Below are positions 30,822 to 43,856 of a stretch of 64,000 bases of DNA, piece by piece. Below the pieces are notes generated by a model that did not search any database, was not told the DNA's origin, and was given only the letters and a program-made list of their open reading frames with translations. Positions within the stretch are counted from its first letter, which is position 1. Each line of letters begins with the position of its first letter. Made by a program: the position numbers and the translations under genes. Location: assembly GCF_019320115.1 (NCBI RefSeq), contig NC_089584.1, positions 78,745,260 to 78,809,259 of the forward strand. Direction: 5' to 3'. This DNA is from Miscanthus floridulus (Eukaryota > Streptophyta > Magnoliopsida > Poales > Poaceae).

Positions 30822-33175
30822 TGAAGCGACCTGATTTCCGCGAAGGGAAATCCATAGAGTCAAAGTGTAATATGACCGTTGTAGATCATATTACCCAAAT
30901 TCCAGTCGATTACCACATCCATACAACGATGATATCAGAGTACATAAAGTGTGGAATTACATAAATTATTACATCACCGCATTGGTGGAATCAAAGGTAG
31001 CATTCATCCAGAATAGCTTAAAGATAAGATCGCCAAAACTTGAGCGTAGGAACGAACCCCTCAACCGTCAAACTCCTCAGAGCTATATTCCTCAGCAGCA
31101 CCTGTGTGCCAAAATTTATCAGTACGATTTGTACTGGCCACTCCCACCCTATGAGCAATGCTTTGTGGAAATTGGATGCAAGTTGGATATAATCAAAAGG
31201 AACCTATAAGGCTAGGGTTTCCTATGTATTAGCATATCAAGTATATAATAGTATAGTCAAGTTTTAACACCATTCCCACACACATTCCACCCCATTTTCC
31301 GTCCAGAGCCAGGTTTCGATCCTGGGATCAATATACCACCATCTCCTCACCATCACCATACAATCACTCAGTCGACAGGCCAACTCCATCTCGGCACTAT
31401 CTCAAGGCCTATAGCCCCTGGCTACGACCGACACTCTCTCACGGGGGATGAAGAGAAGGACTCATCTCACTATCTAGTTTAAGCGAAACCCAGGAAAGGT
31501 CCATAGCCGACAAGTCAGCACATGTATCGATCGATCAACCACACACTCTGTAGAGGTTTCACATAACCACAAGCTCTGCCTTCTTTGCTGACCGTCATCA
31601 ACTGGGCTGATTCCGGCCGCTTGCTAGCCTAGGATAATGCCACTCTACCATTCAGCCCTGGTACACCCCAAGTTTAGTCTGGGGTGGCTAAAACTATGAG
31701 TCATGAGTCAGGTCCACAAGGTCTCCATGAAGTCTCAGAAGGGTGTGGGGGAAATCCTCCTCGCCCTGTACCTCCTTACACTATCTGCTATCAACCTAGC
31801 AGTAGTGGGAATTTCCTACCAAGTAGTTCGGCCGTCCCACACCATATAGGGCGAGTGGTACGTAAGGCTTCCCGGTGAATCTGAGTACTAGTAAGTCCTT
31901 AGGGATGACCAAGTCAGAATGTCTTCATCAGGGTTTCCATTTACTGTGCCACCACAGCACCTCCACCCTGGGCTCCTCCCATCACAGGTTCACACCCAGA
32001 GCCACCTCATATACCATTTTACCCACCATAGGTATCCATTCCAGGGGTGCCCAAGTAGCACCCCGCGGCAAGACTTGCCCCAGGCTTGTCGTATACTCCA
32101 ACTTGGTCGACACAACCCTCACCCTCCACACACCCAAGTCACACACGCAGCACTCTCCCCATAGTCTAGATAACACTAGTTTCCACCACGCATTTAATGT
32201 AGTATAAGCGTAGTAGAAGTATAAGCAATGAAATATAGGAGTAAGCGTGTGTCTAGCCTAATAGTAGGGTATGTAGGGGTAAGGTTGTGTCAAGGTAAAG
32301 GCCATCAAGTAAGCTTACTACCATGCAAGTCCTATCATGGTGTGAATATAACAATAAAGTAAAGCAATAGCAGTTCTATTTTAGCCATGCGTAATAGGTG
32401 CTACGAGATTGGGTGGGATGTGGCACCTTCACTAAAGTCATCTCCGTACTCCCCACGGTACTCTCGGTCCTCATCCGTCTGGTTCTCCTCCGAGTCTGCA
32501 AACGATCGCATTATAGTCGCATTAGCGACGTCTATAGAATAGCACAAAAAGCAAAGAAAATTCAAAAAGATCCAAATGCTCTCAAACATGGGTTCATTAC
32601 GTAGAGCTCGATTTTAGATGAATTTTGATCCTAGTCTTGTATTTTTCTAAGTTCGTATGAATTAGTTATAAATTTCTAAATTTTAAATCATTTATGAAAA
32701 TAGGAAAAGGCTGAATTAATATCGTGCTGACACGTGTCACGCTCCTGTTGGTCCACGTGGCATGCTGACATCAGCATGACGTCAGCATGATGTCATCGTC
32801 TCAGTTCTGGTACTGACAGGTGGGGTCCTGCATGACATCATCATGATGTTAGCATGATGTCACTCAATGACAAGTGGGTCCAGCGGCTCTGTGTCGCTGA
32901 CTTGTGGGCCCGGTCAATGGTCAGCGTTGACCGGTCAATGGCCAATATAGGCCGGGCCTCGACTGGGTTCGTTGGGCCTGGATACGGGCTAGGCTTTGGC
33001 CTGCCATGTGGCGCGCGCTGGTGCGGCCACGTCGTCTTACTGGGCCACTAATAGGCCATGATCCACGGGCATAGGTGAGGCATGGTTCATGGTGAACCTG
33101 CCTGCATTGGTCCATAGACCACAGAGCCAGTCTATGAAGGACTTGGTCCACTTACTCCTTCCTAGGGTTCGGTTC

Positions 33176-33372
33176 ACGTGCACGACGTGGTCATGGTCGG
33201 AGCTCGGCGGAGCTGCTCGGGACGTGGTCGTGGTCGGAGCTCGGCGGAGCTACTCGGGACATGGTCGACATGGTCGTGGTCAGAGCTCAGCGAAGCTGCT
33301 CAGGACGTGGTCGACGTGGTCATGGTCGGAGCTCGGCGGAGCTGCTCGGGACATGGTCGACGTGGTCGTCGA
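33176..33372 (+). repeat. LTR minisatellite, about 4 units (gypsy C)
   Basis: The unit cggagctcggcggagctgctcgggac plus a gtggtcgacgtggtc linker (split here; ~45-54 bp) is repeated about four times. The sister LTR has about three at 43857-44000. Confidence 0.75.
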
Positions 33373-34394
33373 GGGGAAAATCCCCTTCTCTTCCCCGATG
33401 GGGCTCCCACCGGTGGTGAGGTCACCGGTGAGCTCCCGCGGCGACGCTAGCGTCCGATTAGGGTAGGCAATAGCTTCCCCATGCCATGGCGACTATGATG
33501 GTGGGGTCAGGGCAACGGCTAGGGCTTCCTAGAGCTCTGGCCACGGTGAACGGCAGCGTGGGTTCATCGGCGTGCATGGACATGGCTGCAGTGGTAGCGA
33601 GAGCCCAGTTGGAGGAGCGTGTGAGCTCTACGGTGCTTCTACGGCCATGGTGGGCGTGTGGGCATGTTGAAGGAGCTCCTGGTGCTCCCAGTGGCTCCGG
33701 CCATGGTGGTGGGGGCAAAGCGGAGGCGGTGGCGCTCCGACGAGGTGCGGTGCGGCAATGCAGGGCTCCGGTGGGCTTCTTCCTCGGCTAAGGTGAGCGT
33801 AGTGTGTCTCTCGTCATGGCGGAACCAGTTGGGTGTCAATGTTGCCTTTACTGCAACATAGAAGATGCGGTTGTCTCACCATGGTTGTGCTCTCAGCCAT
33901 GGTGAGCGTGTCCGTGCATGTGCGCTCCTGCTCTGATGTACAACATCATGGCTGGGGTCCTCCTTTTGGCTAATGGCAGTGTGCACGGCGTGTCTTGGGT
34001 CTTGGCAAGCGTGGCCATGGCGGTCTCCCTAGCTAACCAGTTGGGCTGGGCCAGAGCTCGAAGCTTCAGCAAGGTTTCAATCATGGCGGTGCATGTTCTA
34101 TTTGGCTAGGGAGGTGGTCTTAGCAAGATGGCTCACCGCAGGGTTCATGGTGGTAGGATGGCGGTGTGGTGGCGATGCGAGGCCATGATGAGGCTATGTA
34201 GTGCCATGCCAAGTAGCTTACATCATTGTAGCTGATTGGGGTGGTGCTCCTGGCTCCGGTGAGGTCCTCCCCGCAGCGGCTTCCTTCTCCACCTTGCTTC
34301 TCCCTCCTCCCTCTCTCTCGGCTTGACGCTGTGTGGTGCTGTGCCCCCAGTGGCGGCGGCGAACGGGCTAAGGGTTAGGGCTCACAGACATTGG

Positions 34395-34403
34395 CTTTTA
34401 TAG
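34395..34403 (-). promoter_or_regulatory. TATA box in the 3' LTR of gypsy C
   Basis: Minus-strand CTATAAAAG. The same place in the 5' LTR (45014-45022) reads CTACAAAAG, so the copy that should drive transcription of C is altered. Confidence 0.5.
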
Positions 34404-35142
34404 CCGAACTCCAAGGGCTCTAATGGCGGACGGCGATCGGGCGGTGGTGATACGTGCGGCGCATCCGATGGCTCTTGTGTGGTAGCATAAGCACGGCGCA
34501 AGGGGGAACAAGGTCATGCGATTTGTGTGACCCTAGGCCCACGCCTGCCACGCTGGTCGGCCTCCGGTCATGCGGGGATAATGCGTGGGCGAGGGGAAGA
34601 AGACGCTACTATGCTGACAAGCGGGGTCGGGTCGTTAGGCGCTTGGCGCGATGTGGCTGCGTGCGGCACATGATAGCTGACAAGTGGGCCCGGCTTGTCA
34701 GCGGCTGTGCGCGTGCGGGCGGCGATGCTGGGCCGACTTCATGGGCCGCGTGAGCGAGTGGGAGGGTAGGCGACTGGTTAGCTGGGCCGGTCGAGGCAGG
34801 CTAGGCTGAGCTGTTGCCTCCCTCTTCTTTCCTTTCTCTTTTATTTGTTGCCAATTTGGTTATGGTTTATCATAAATATTAAGTAAGTTAGTTAAACATC
34901 ACATAAGGCAAAAGAATCCAAATCACAAGTGGGTCTAAGGTTGCATGCATGATTTATTTATTTAGGAATTTAATTACACATGTGGCATAAAACCAAACTA
35001 TGCTTATGATTTTAACTTAGTTGGGTCACATCCAATCCAGAACTAGGGTTTGGCTTCTACATGTGTCACTCAACATCACATAGTGCTAACACAAAAATTT
35101 TGTAGTCATGATTTTTGGTGTGTGGATTTTTGGGTTGTTACA

Positions 35143-35156
35143 GTCTTACCCCCTTA
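35143..35156 (-). other. Polypurine tract of gypsy C
   Basis: Minus-strand taagggggtaagac directly before the 3' LTR start (TGTAACAACC on that strand). Confidence 0.7.
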
Positions 35157-35176
35157 ACAGAATCTTGTCCCCGAGA

Positions 35177-36625
35177 TTAAAGCGGATCGTACCCTCTAAA
35201 GAGATAAGGATATTGTAGCCAGAGATCAGACTCTTTCTCCCATGTTGCTTCTCTCTCAGTGTGATTGCTCCATTGGATCTTGCACATAGGAATAGTTTTG
35301 CTTCGGATCTCTTTGGTATCTCTACCCAGAATTCTGATAGGATGCTCTTTATACTCGAGAATGTTCTGAATGTCAAGTGAGTTGGTCGAGATCACTTCAT
35401 CGGGCAGTCTCAAACACTTGCGTAGCTGTGATACATGAAACACGGGATGTACACCCACTAATTCCTTAGGTAGCTCAAGTCTGTAAGCGAGTTTTCCAAT
35501 CCTCTTGCGGATCTTGTATGGCCCAACAAATCTAGGGGCGAGCTTTCCTTTCACGTGGAATCTGATAGTTCCGCGTAGCGGGGATACCTTGAGATAGACG
35601 AAGTCTCCCACATTGAACTCAAGTTCTCTTCTTCTTTTGTCAGCATAGCTCTTGTACCGACTTTGGGCAATTCTCAAATTCTCCTTTACTTGGGCAACTC
35701 CTTCTTCGGCATCTTGAATCTTAGCAGAGTCAAAGAACAATCTTTCCCCTGGTTGAGACCACATCAAAGGTGTCTTACAAGGTCTGCCATATAGAGCTTC
35801 AAACGGCGACATCTTGATACTGGCTTGGTAGCTGTTGTTGTAAGAGAACTCTGCATAGGGTAGGCATTTCTCCCAATCAGAGCCATAATTCAGTACACTA
35901 GCATGAAGCATGTCTTCTAAGATCTGATTTTATCATTTTGTCTGTCCATCTGTCTATGGGTGATAAGCGGTACTGAAATCAAGTTTGGTTCCAATGGACT
36001 TGTGCAGAGCTTCCTAGAATCAGGACACAAACTGAGGACCACGATCAGATACAATAGTAGAGGGAGCTCCATGTAGTCTGAGAATATGCTCAACATATAG
36101 ATCTGCTAATTTTTTAGCATCGGTCTTGGTCTTAACTGGTACAAAGTGAGCAATCTTGGTCAAACGATCAACAATCACCTAGATGGAATCATTGCCTTTC
36201 TATGAACGGGGCAATCCAACTATGAAATCCATGGATATGCTCTCCCATTTCCACTCGGGAACGTCAAGAGGCTTCAGCAATCCTGTAGGCCTTTGATGTT
36301 TAGCCTTGACTCTATTACAGGTGTCACATCATGCCACATGTCCTGCAATATCTGTCTTCATGCATTTCCACCAAAAGTGTTTCTTCAAGTCTTGATACAT
36401 CTTTGAACCCCCAGGGTGAATACAGTACTTGGAATTGTGAGCTTCTGACAGAATTTCCTCTCATAGCACTGGGTCAGATGGAACACAGATTCTGTTCTTG
36501 AACCAGATGGTTCCTTATTCATCTTCCTGGTGGTTGGTCTTGTAGCCTAGTTTCATCAAACTACGGAGATATTCGATCTCTTCACAACTTTTCTGAGCTT
36601 GACGGATATGATCTGTGAGATTATA
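35177..36625 (-). pseudogene. Integrase and chromodomain of gypsy C
   Basis: In element orientation: an HHCC zinc-finger region (HPGGSKMYQDLKKHFWW ... CDTCNR) at ~36400-36310, with TGA before CDTC. The integrase core follows, with SMDFIVGLP at ~36225 and VSDRGPQF at ~36040, broken by several TAG/TGA codons. From 35911 a clean 244-codon ORF covers the end of the core (FSYNNSYQASIKMSPFEALY), the GPY-type region (KLAPRFVGPYKI) and a C-terminal chromodomain (PIRILGRDTKEIRSKTI ... REATWEKESDLW), which targets such elements to chromatin. It ends at 35177. Stops upstream mean it is not functional as read. Confidence 0.85.
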
Positions 36626-37285
36626 CTATATGCAGAGCTCATTCAACAAGCCATGCGGTAGTATCTCAAGTTGGAAATCTTCAATCTCTTCCTTGAGCTC
36701 AGGTGGTACGGATTCAGTGATCAAAGTGTGACAGTAACTCTTGCGACTGAGAGCATCTGTGACTACATTAGCTTTTCCCGGATGATAGTGAATTTCTAGG
36801 TCATAGTCCTTGATCAACTCTAGCCATCGGTGTTGCCTCATATTTAGATCTTCCTGAGTGAAAAAGTACTTCAAGCTCTTATGATCCGTATAGATATCAC
36901 ACTTGTTGCCTATCAAGTAGTGTCTCTAGATCTTCAAGGCATGCACAACTACTGCTAACTCAAGATTATGGGTTGGGTAACGGTTCTCGTGTTCTTTCAA
37001 CTGTCAGGACACATATGCTATCACTCTCCCATCTTGCATCAGTACACAACCAAGTCCTTGACGGGATGCATCACAATAGACCACAAAATCTTTGCCGATG
37101 TCAGGCAATGCTAGCACAGGAGTTGTGGTAAGCTTCTGTTTCAATTCCTAGAAGCTTTGTTCGCACTCGGGCGTCCATTCAAACTCCTTAGTCTTCTTCA
37201 GAAGGTTGGTCATTGGATGGGCTATCTTGGAGAAGTTTTTGATGAATCAACGATAATATCCGGCCAATCCCAAGAAACTTCTAAT
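36626..37285 (-). pseudogene. RNase H region of gypsy C
   Basis: [20 protein letters not shown] at ~36890-36830 and [16 protein letters not shown] at ~36785-36735 are hallmark gypsy RNase H/connection motifs. The piece from 36917 to 37285 is the start of RNase H and the end of reverse transcriptase, interrupted by stops. Its job would be removal of RNA from the DNA hybrid during reverse transcription. Confidence 0.8.
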
Positions 37286-38199
37286 TTATGTCACATTACG
37301 GGGTTGATCCCACTCTTTCATAGCTTCAATCTTGGCTGGGTCAACTATGACACCTTTGGCTGATAGTACATGTCCTAGGAAGGCAACTTTCTGTAGCCAG
37401 AATTCACATTTACTGAACTTTGCGTAGAGCTGATGTTGGGCTAGTTTCTCAAGCACCGTTCTCAGATGATATTCGTGTTCTTCGGCGGTGGGTGAATAGA
37501 CAAGGATGTCATCAATGAATACTACCACGAACTTATCTAGTTCATTCATGAAAACCTTATTCATCATGTTCATGAAGTATGCGGGAGCATTCGTGAGTCC
37601 AAAGGACACCACGGTGAACTCAAACTGCCCATACCTAGTCACAAAAGCTATCTTCGGGATGTCACTCTCTTGAATCTTCATCTGATGATAGCCAGATCTG
37701 AGATCAATCTTGGAGAAATACTTGGCACCTTGTAGCTGATCAAGCAAATCATCAATCCTTGGCAGAGGGTACTTGTTCTTGATGGTAACTGCGTTCAAGT
37801 TTTGGTAATCAATGCACATTCTCATTGAGCCATCCTTCTTCTTAACAAACAGAATAGGGGATCCCCAGGGTGAAGCACTGAGTCTGATATATCCCTTCGA
37901 GATGAGCTCATCAAGCTATTTCTTGAGCTCGGCCAGTTCGTCAACTGACATGCGGTAAGGTCTCTGGCCATAGGTCCTGTTCCCAGCAAAAGATCAATGA
38001 TGAACTCTACATCATGGTCTGGTGGCATACCCGGTAATTCTTCAGGGAATACATCGGGATAGTCTCTAACCATAGGCACATCATGAACTGTCTTCTCCTC
38101 TTTCTGTGATTCTAAACTCGCTTTAAGGGCACACAGGATAGAAGTGGACTTTCCGGACTGGGGTTCACATATAATAACTTGGCCTGATGGGTGAGTCAC
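37286..38199 (-). pseudogene. Reverse transcriptase of gypsy C
   Basis: [20 protein letters not shown], then [28 protein letters not shown] and the catalytic FIDDILVYS (~37500-37525) are intact in a 179-codon frame. Upstream, the frame from 38199 (VRDYPDVFPEELPG) shifts near 37970, and a TAG sits near 37917. So the N-terminal fingers are broken from the rest. Motifs are those of gypsy reverse transcriptases. Confidence 0.88.
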
Positions 38200-38625
38200 T
38201 TAGACGTATCTAGGTGAACATGATATGATACCTCAGTGAATGGTTAGCCAATCCATACCTAAGATGACGTCTAGGCTCGTGGAAGGTAACAAGGTTAGGT
38301 CGGCTTCAAAGACAAGACCTTCAATGGTAAGACTCACTCCCTTATAGATGTGTGTGCACTTTAGGTCTCCTAAAGGTGAACTGGTGATGATAGGCTGTCC
38401 ATGCGGGGTTATAGGCAGGTCATGCTCTCATGCAAATTTGGATGATATGTAAGAACAAGTTGCTCCAGAGTCAAATAGAACTGATGCAGTATTGCCATTA
38501 ACTAAAAACATACCATACACAACATTAGGGGCAGCCTATGCTTCCTCGGCGTCCAGATGGTTGAGACGTCCATGGGTAGCAGATCCCTTGAACTGAGACT
38601 TCTGAGTGGCTGAGTTCTGAGGACA
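38200..38625 (-). pseudogene. Aspartic protease of gypsy C
   Basis: VLFDSGATCSYIS (~38490-38450), the D-S-G active site, and DVILGMDWL (~38275-38245) are the hallmarks of the retroelement protease that cleaves Gag-Pol. Stops interrupt the frame, for example after the active site and just after DWL. Confidence 0.8.
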
Positions 38626-39816
38626 CTCAGCAGCTTTGTGACTCGGTTGGCCACAAGCGAAGCAGGTGAAAGGCGTATCGCCTATAGGGGTTGGTGCGGG
38701 TGCCTTCTAGTTTCCAGTGCTTGGTGTAGGGTGGTTCTATGCTGGGCGTTCATTCGCTGAGCGGGAACGGTTGAAACAGTCCTAAGTGTTGCGGTCCTGA
38801 GCATAATGGTCCTGGGTGTAACGATCCTGAGCAGGGCGGGAGTATTTGGCGGTATAGCCTCCACTACCCCTACTCGATCTAGGGTTGTCATCCCTGTTGT
38901 GGCGAGAGCGTTCCCTGGATGGTGCATCTCTATGGAACCTCTTGTGATCACATCCACAGAAGGACTCCTCAGGCTTACGCTTCCTCTCCCTATACTCCTC
39001 TCCAGCTTTAGCATGATCTTTCTCGATCTGGATGCAGCGATCCACCAGAGCATGGAACGTGCTACTCTCAATACCGCCAAACTTCAGCTTGATGTGCGGG
39101 TTAAGTCCCTTGTGGTAATAGTACAACTTCTCCTTCTTAGAGTTCACAACATAGGAAGGTGCATAGCGTAGAAGGTTGGTGAAACGAGTAGTGTACTCAG
39201 TCACCCTATCCTTTCCCATCTTGATGTTGTGGAACTCCTCAGCTTTGTCCTCCATGATACCCTTGGGAATGTGATACTCTGTGAATGCTTCAGCGAACTC
39301 TTCCCATGAGATGTTGGCAGGGTCCTCATGGGAATCACTAAAACTGTCCCACCAGGCGTGTGTTGTACCTATGAGCTAGTGTGTGGCAGCTCCAACACAC
39401 TCATCGTCGGTGAAAGTGGTGAGGTCAAGCTTCTTCTCCATCTCCTTGAGCCCATCATCGGCCATAAGCGGGTCAGGGTTGGTGCCATCATAGGTAGGTG
39501 GCTTTAGCTTCAGAAATCCTTCTAGCTTCCTTTGGAAGTCATTCTGCTGACCTCCCTAGTGATGGTTTGCTCCGTTAACAAGAACTATAAGAAGTTGGGT
39601 CTGTTGTGCCATCACCTCTGCCAGGTTCGGTGGTGGTGGTGGCGGAATGTTCTCCTCTAGTAGCGGGGTATTCTCCAGGTTGAAGGGTATCCCTCCACGT
39701 CCACGGCCACGGCCTCGGCCACGGTTGTTGCCACCATGCCCCCCGTTTAGTTTGACTGGTTTGGGGGTGGGCGTACATCCACGGTTCATTAGGCGAGCAG
39801 ATCGGTGGTTCGGCAT
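38626..39816 (-). pseudogene. gag of gypsy C
   Basis: Starts at ATG 39816-39814 (MPNHRSARL), directly after an acceptor-like tgttgcag. It has a Gly/Arg run (GRGRGRGRGG), then PPTYDGTNPDPLMADD and WWDSFSD with EEFAEAFTEYHIPKGI, the retrotransposon gag core at ~39500-39250. The long clean stretch 39255-38782 follows. A CCHC knuckle CFACGQPSHKAAEC lies at ~38667-38626. Several TAG stops (for example near 39555 and 39373) break it. An ATG 33 bp further upstream is also in frame. Confidence 0.8.
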
Positions 39817-41346
39817 CTGCAACACATGCCATAAGTGCTTATAATTCATTATGATTACATGATTTTGACGATTTAAAGAAAAACATTTATACTAGCCAAC
39901 ACTCATTACAAAGAAGCAATAAGATCCATAAGATGCAATAAGATCCAAAACATTCATTACATGGGTTTTATTACATAGCATCATCTCCAGTAGCTACACT
40001 TGGAAACTTGCGAGAATCGTACTACGCATAGTGTCTCATATTACATCTCATAAGGGGTACATCATGGGGTACAACTTATGGAAGCCACTGACATGACTCA
40101 TGACCACGCAGGGTCATCTACTCTAACTCGTACACTGCAGTTGGGATATGACTGTTCTCGATCTCGATCTACTCGTCAGACTTGTGAAGTCAGGACATGT
40201 ACTTTAGGGCCTTGGTGAGCTCCTTAGTAGGCTTGGCTCCAGGTAGGGTAGGGCAGGCATCTAGGTTGAGGCGAGTCGGGCTAACCCAAACTCCTCAATC
40301 CTAGGCTTCGTCTTGCTGTGAATCTCCTTGGGTAGCTGATCCCACATACCCTTCATCTCCCTAAGGCGCTTCTTGTTAGACTTCTGCTAAGCCTGCCAAG
40401 TCCTCTCACACTTGTCCTATAGGTACTCATTCTGCCTGAGTGCCTCGATCAGGTGACCCTGGTTGCGAACGACCTTCTTCCTTAACTCCTCTAGCTCCTG
40501 AGTCATGGTCTTGTTCTTAGATTGGATTTTCAGCATATCAATCCCCTTGGACCTCTCTTTGTCTCCTCTGCGGTTGAACTCGGCCTTCTTGTCATCCAAC
40601 TCTCTCTGCAACTCCAAGACCTTGCTGTCAAGGTAGCAGTTCCTATTGCCTAGGTCGGTGGCTTTGTCCTGTAAGTCTGTGACCTTAGCTCTATGGACTT
40701 CTTCATGATGGTTGAGCTCGTCCTGTAGCTTGGCAACTGTCTCAAGCAGACTAGCTCGCTCCTATGCTCCCTGTGAGTCTCGCTCCTAGTACTCCCATAG
40801 AAGGGCCTGGTCCTAATGTCTCCTCTGCTCAAGCTAGGTCATGTACCTGTCCTGCTCTAGTAGGTGGATAGCCGAGACACGAAGACATCTGTCCTCCTCA
40901 GCAAAGATAACTCTGCCAGCTGCAAAACTCTGCTCACTAGGGGTAAGGTTGAGGTCGAGGGCCTAGGGAAGTAGATGGAACTCTGTCGTCTTCAGGTGCT
41001 CGTGGTGGTCCCTCATCACTCTGCGAAGTGCCTTGTGTGAGACAGCTCATAGTCCCTCCTCAACTGTGTCCTCTATAGTCATCTCGGTGAAAGCTGGGAC
41101 AGAAGGTAAGGTAGTGCTAGCTGGGAACTCAACTGAGGTGACAATCGGTCCTTCGATTCCTCCTTCCTGAGCTGGCTTTCTGGTGCAGGTGACCTTGACA
41201 AGCTCATCAGGGACTCCTAACATGACGAGAACTTGGTAGAGGGTCTGTGCAAAACCCCTAAGGTCACGTAGGTCGAAGGTAAGCTTGGCGTGGTCCAGAG
41301 GTAGCGGTCCTAGAGGCGGCCAGTCGACGTTCGTTGCCATCTGCAT
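39817..41346 (-). pseudogene. Extra ORF upstream of gag in gypsy C (decayed)
   Basis: From ATG 41346 a frame of 99 codons (MATNVDWPPLGPLPLD..., FAQTLYQVLVMLGVP) ends at TAG. The same frame goes on with coding character to about 40150, broken by ~8-10 TAG/TGA codons. It includes a long Glu/Lys/Leu-rich coiled coil (ELQRELDDKKAEFNRRG, QELEELRKKVVRNQGHL) at ~40620-40420. I do not know a function. A similar ORF occurs, from memory, in some grass gypsy families. Gag then starts after a splice-acceptor-like site, so the two ORFs may be expressed from differently spliced RNAs (inference). From ~40150 to 39817 no coding is clear. Confidence 0.5.
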
Positions 41347-41490
41347 GTTTTAGGGAACAGGTGTTAGCAGGTCAATAATAGATAAGCCTTGCATAAAAGT
41401 AAATGCAGGGTCGGTATATAACCGAAGGAAGGGCTGTTTACGTCCTATTCTATCGTCCATTTTTTAGGATTTTGTCCTATGGTCAAGTAT

Positions 41491-41505
41491 GGCTCTGATA
41501 CCAAC
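41491..41505 (-). other. Primer binding site of gypsy C (initiator Met tRNA)
   Basis: Minus-strand GTTGGTATCAGAGCC next to the 5' LTR, an exact TGGTATCAGAGCC match to the usual initiator-Met site. Confidence 0.88.
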
Positions 41506-43856
41506 TGAAGCGACCTAATTTCCGCGAAGGGAAATCCACAGAGTCGAAGTGTAATATGACCGTCATAGATCATATTATCCGAATTCTAGTCGATTACCAC
41601 ATCCATACAACGATGATATCAGAGTACATAAAGTGCGGAATTACATAAATTATTACATCGCCGCATTGGTGGAATCAAAGGTAGCATTCATCCAGAATAG
41701 CTTGAAGATAAGATCGCCAAAACTCGAGTGTAGGAACGAACCCCTCAACCGTCAAACTCCTCAGAGCTATATTCCTCAGCAGCACCTGTGTGCCAAAATT
41801 TATCAGTACGATTTGTACTGGCCACTCCCACCCTATGAGCATTGCTTTGTGGAAATTGGATGCAAGTTGGATATAATCAAAAGGAACCTATAAGGCTAGG
41901 GTTTCCTATGTATTAGCATATCAAGTATATAATAGTATAGTCAAGTTTTAACACCATTCCCACACACATTCCACCCCATTTTCTGTCTAGAGCCAGGTTT
42001 TGATCCTGGGATCGATATACCACCATCTCCTCACCATCACCATACCATCGCTCAGTCGACAGGCCAACTCCCTCTCGGCACTGTCTTAAGGCCCGTAGCC
42101 CCTGGCTACGACTGACACTCTCTCAAGGGGGAAGAAGAGAAGGACTCATCTCACTATCTAGTTTAAGCAAAACCCAGGAAAGGTCCATAGCCAACAAGTC
42201 GACACATGTATCGATCGATCAACCATACACTCTACAGAGGTTTCACATAACCACAAGATCTGCCTTCTTCGCTGACCGTCGTCAACTGGGCTGATTCTGG
42301 TCGCTTGCTAGCCTAGGATAATGCCACTCTACCATTCAGCCCTGGTACACCCCAAGTTTAGTCTAGGGTGGCTGAAACTGTGAGTCATGAGCCCGATCCA
42401 CAAGGTCTCCATGAAGTCTCGGAAGGGTGTGGGGGAAATCCTCCTCACCCCGTACCTCCTTACACTATCCGCTATCAACCTAGCAGTAGTGGCAATTTCC
42501 TACCAAGTAGTCCGGCCGTCCCGCACCATATAGGGCGAGTGGTACGTAAGACTTCCCGGTGAATCTAAGTACTAGTAAGTCCTTAGGGATGACCAAGTCA
42601 GAATGTCTTCATCAGGGTTTCCATTTACCGTGCCACCACAACACCTCCACCCCGGGCTCCTCCCATCACAGGTTCACACCCAGAGCCACCTCATATACCA
42701 TTTTACCCACCACAGGTATCCATTCCAGGGGTGCCTAGGTAGCACCCCGCGGCAAGACTTGCCCCAGGCTTGTCTTATACTCCAACTTGGTCAACACAAC
42801 CCTCACCCTCCACACACCTAAGTCACACACACAGCACTCTCCCCATAGTCCAGATAACACCAGTTTTCACCACACATTTAATGTAGTATAAGCATAGTAG
42901 AAGTATAAGCAGTGAAATATAGCAGTAAGCGTGTGTCTAGCCTAATAGCAGGGTATGCAGGGGTAAGGTTGCGTCAAGGTAAAGGCCATCAAGTAAGCTT
43001 ACTACCATGCAAGTCCTATCATGGTGTGAATATAACAATAAAGTAAAGCAATAGCAGTTCTATTTTAGCCATGCGTAATAGGTGCTACGAGATTGGGTGG
43101 GATGTGGCACCTTCAGTGAAGTCATCTCCGTACTCCTCACGGTACTCTCGGTCCTCGTCCGTCTGGTTCTCCTCCGAGTTTGCAAACGATCGCATTATAG
43201 TCGCGTTAGCGACGTCTATAGAATAGCACAAAAAGCAAAGAAAATTCAAAAAGATCCAAATGCACTCAAACATGGGTTCATTGCGTAGAGCTCAATTTTA
43301 GATGAATTTTGGTCCTAGTCTTGTATTTTTTCGAGTTCGTATGAATTAGTTATGAATTTTTGAAGTTTAAATCATTTCTAAAAATGGGAAAAGGCTAAAT
43401 TAATATCGTGCTGACACGTGTCACACTCCTATTGGTCCACGTGGCATGCTGACATCAGCATGACATCAGCATGATGTCATCGTCTCGGTTCTGGTACTGA
43501 CAGGTGGGGTCCCGCATGACGTCATCATGACATCACTCAATGACAAGTGGGTCCAGTGGCTCTGTGTCGCTGACTTGTGGGCCTGGTCAATGGTCAGCAT
43601 TGACCGGTCAATGGCCAATACAGGTCGGGCCTCGACTGGGCTGGTTGGGCCTGGATATGGGCTAGGCTTTGGTCCGCCACATGGCGTGCGCTGGTGCGGC
43701 CACGTCGTCTTACTGGGCCACTAACGGGCCATGATCCACGAGCACAAGTGAGGCGCGGTTCATGGTGAACCCACCTGCGTTGGTCCATAGACCGTAGAGC
43801 CGGTCTATGAAGGACTTGGTCCACTTACTCCTTCCCAGGGTTTGGTACACGTGCAC

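Larger units (their letters stand above)
30822..35142 (-). repeat. 3' LTR of gypsy C
   Basis: 4321 bp, bounded TGAAGCGACC...GGTTGTTACA on the plus strand. Short plus-strand ORFs inside it are not conserved genes. It lacks the MITE found in the other LTR. Confidence 0.92.

Noticed and set aside
32401..43288. Paired short ORFs repeated in both LTRs of gypsy C
   Set aside because: They are the same non-coding LTR sequence twice, with no domain or start context.
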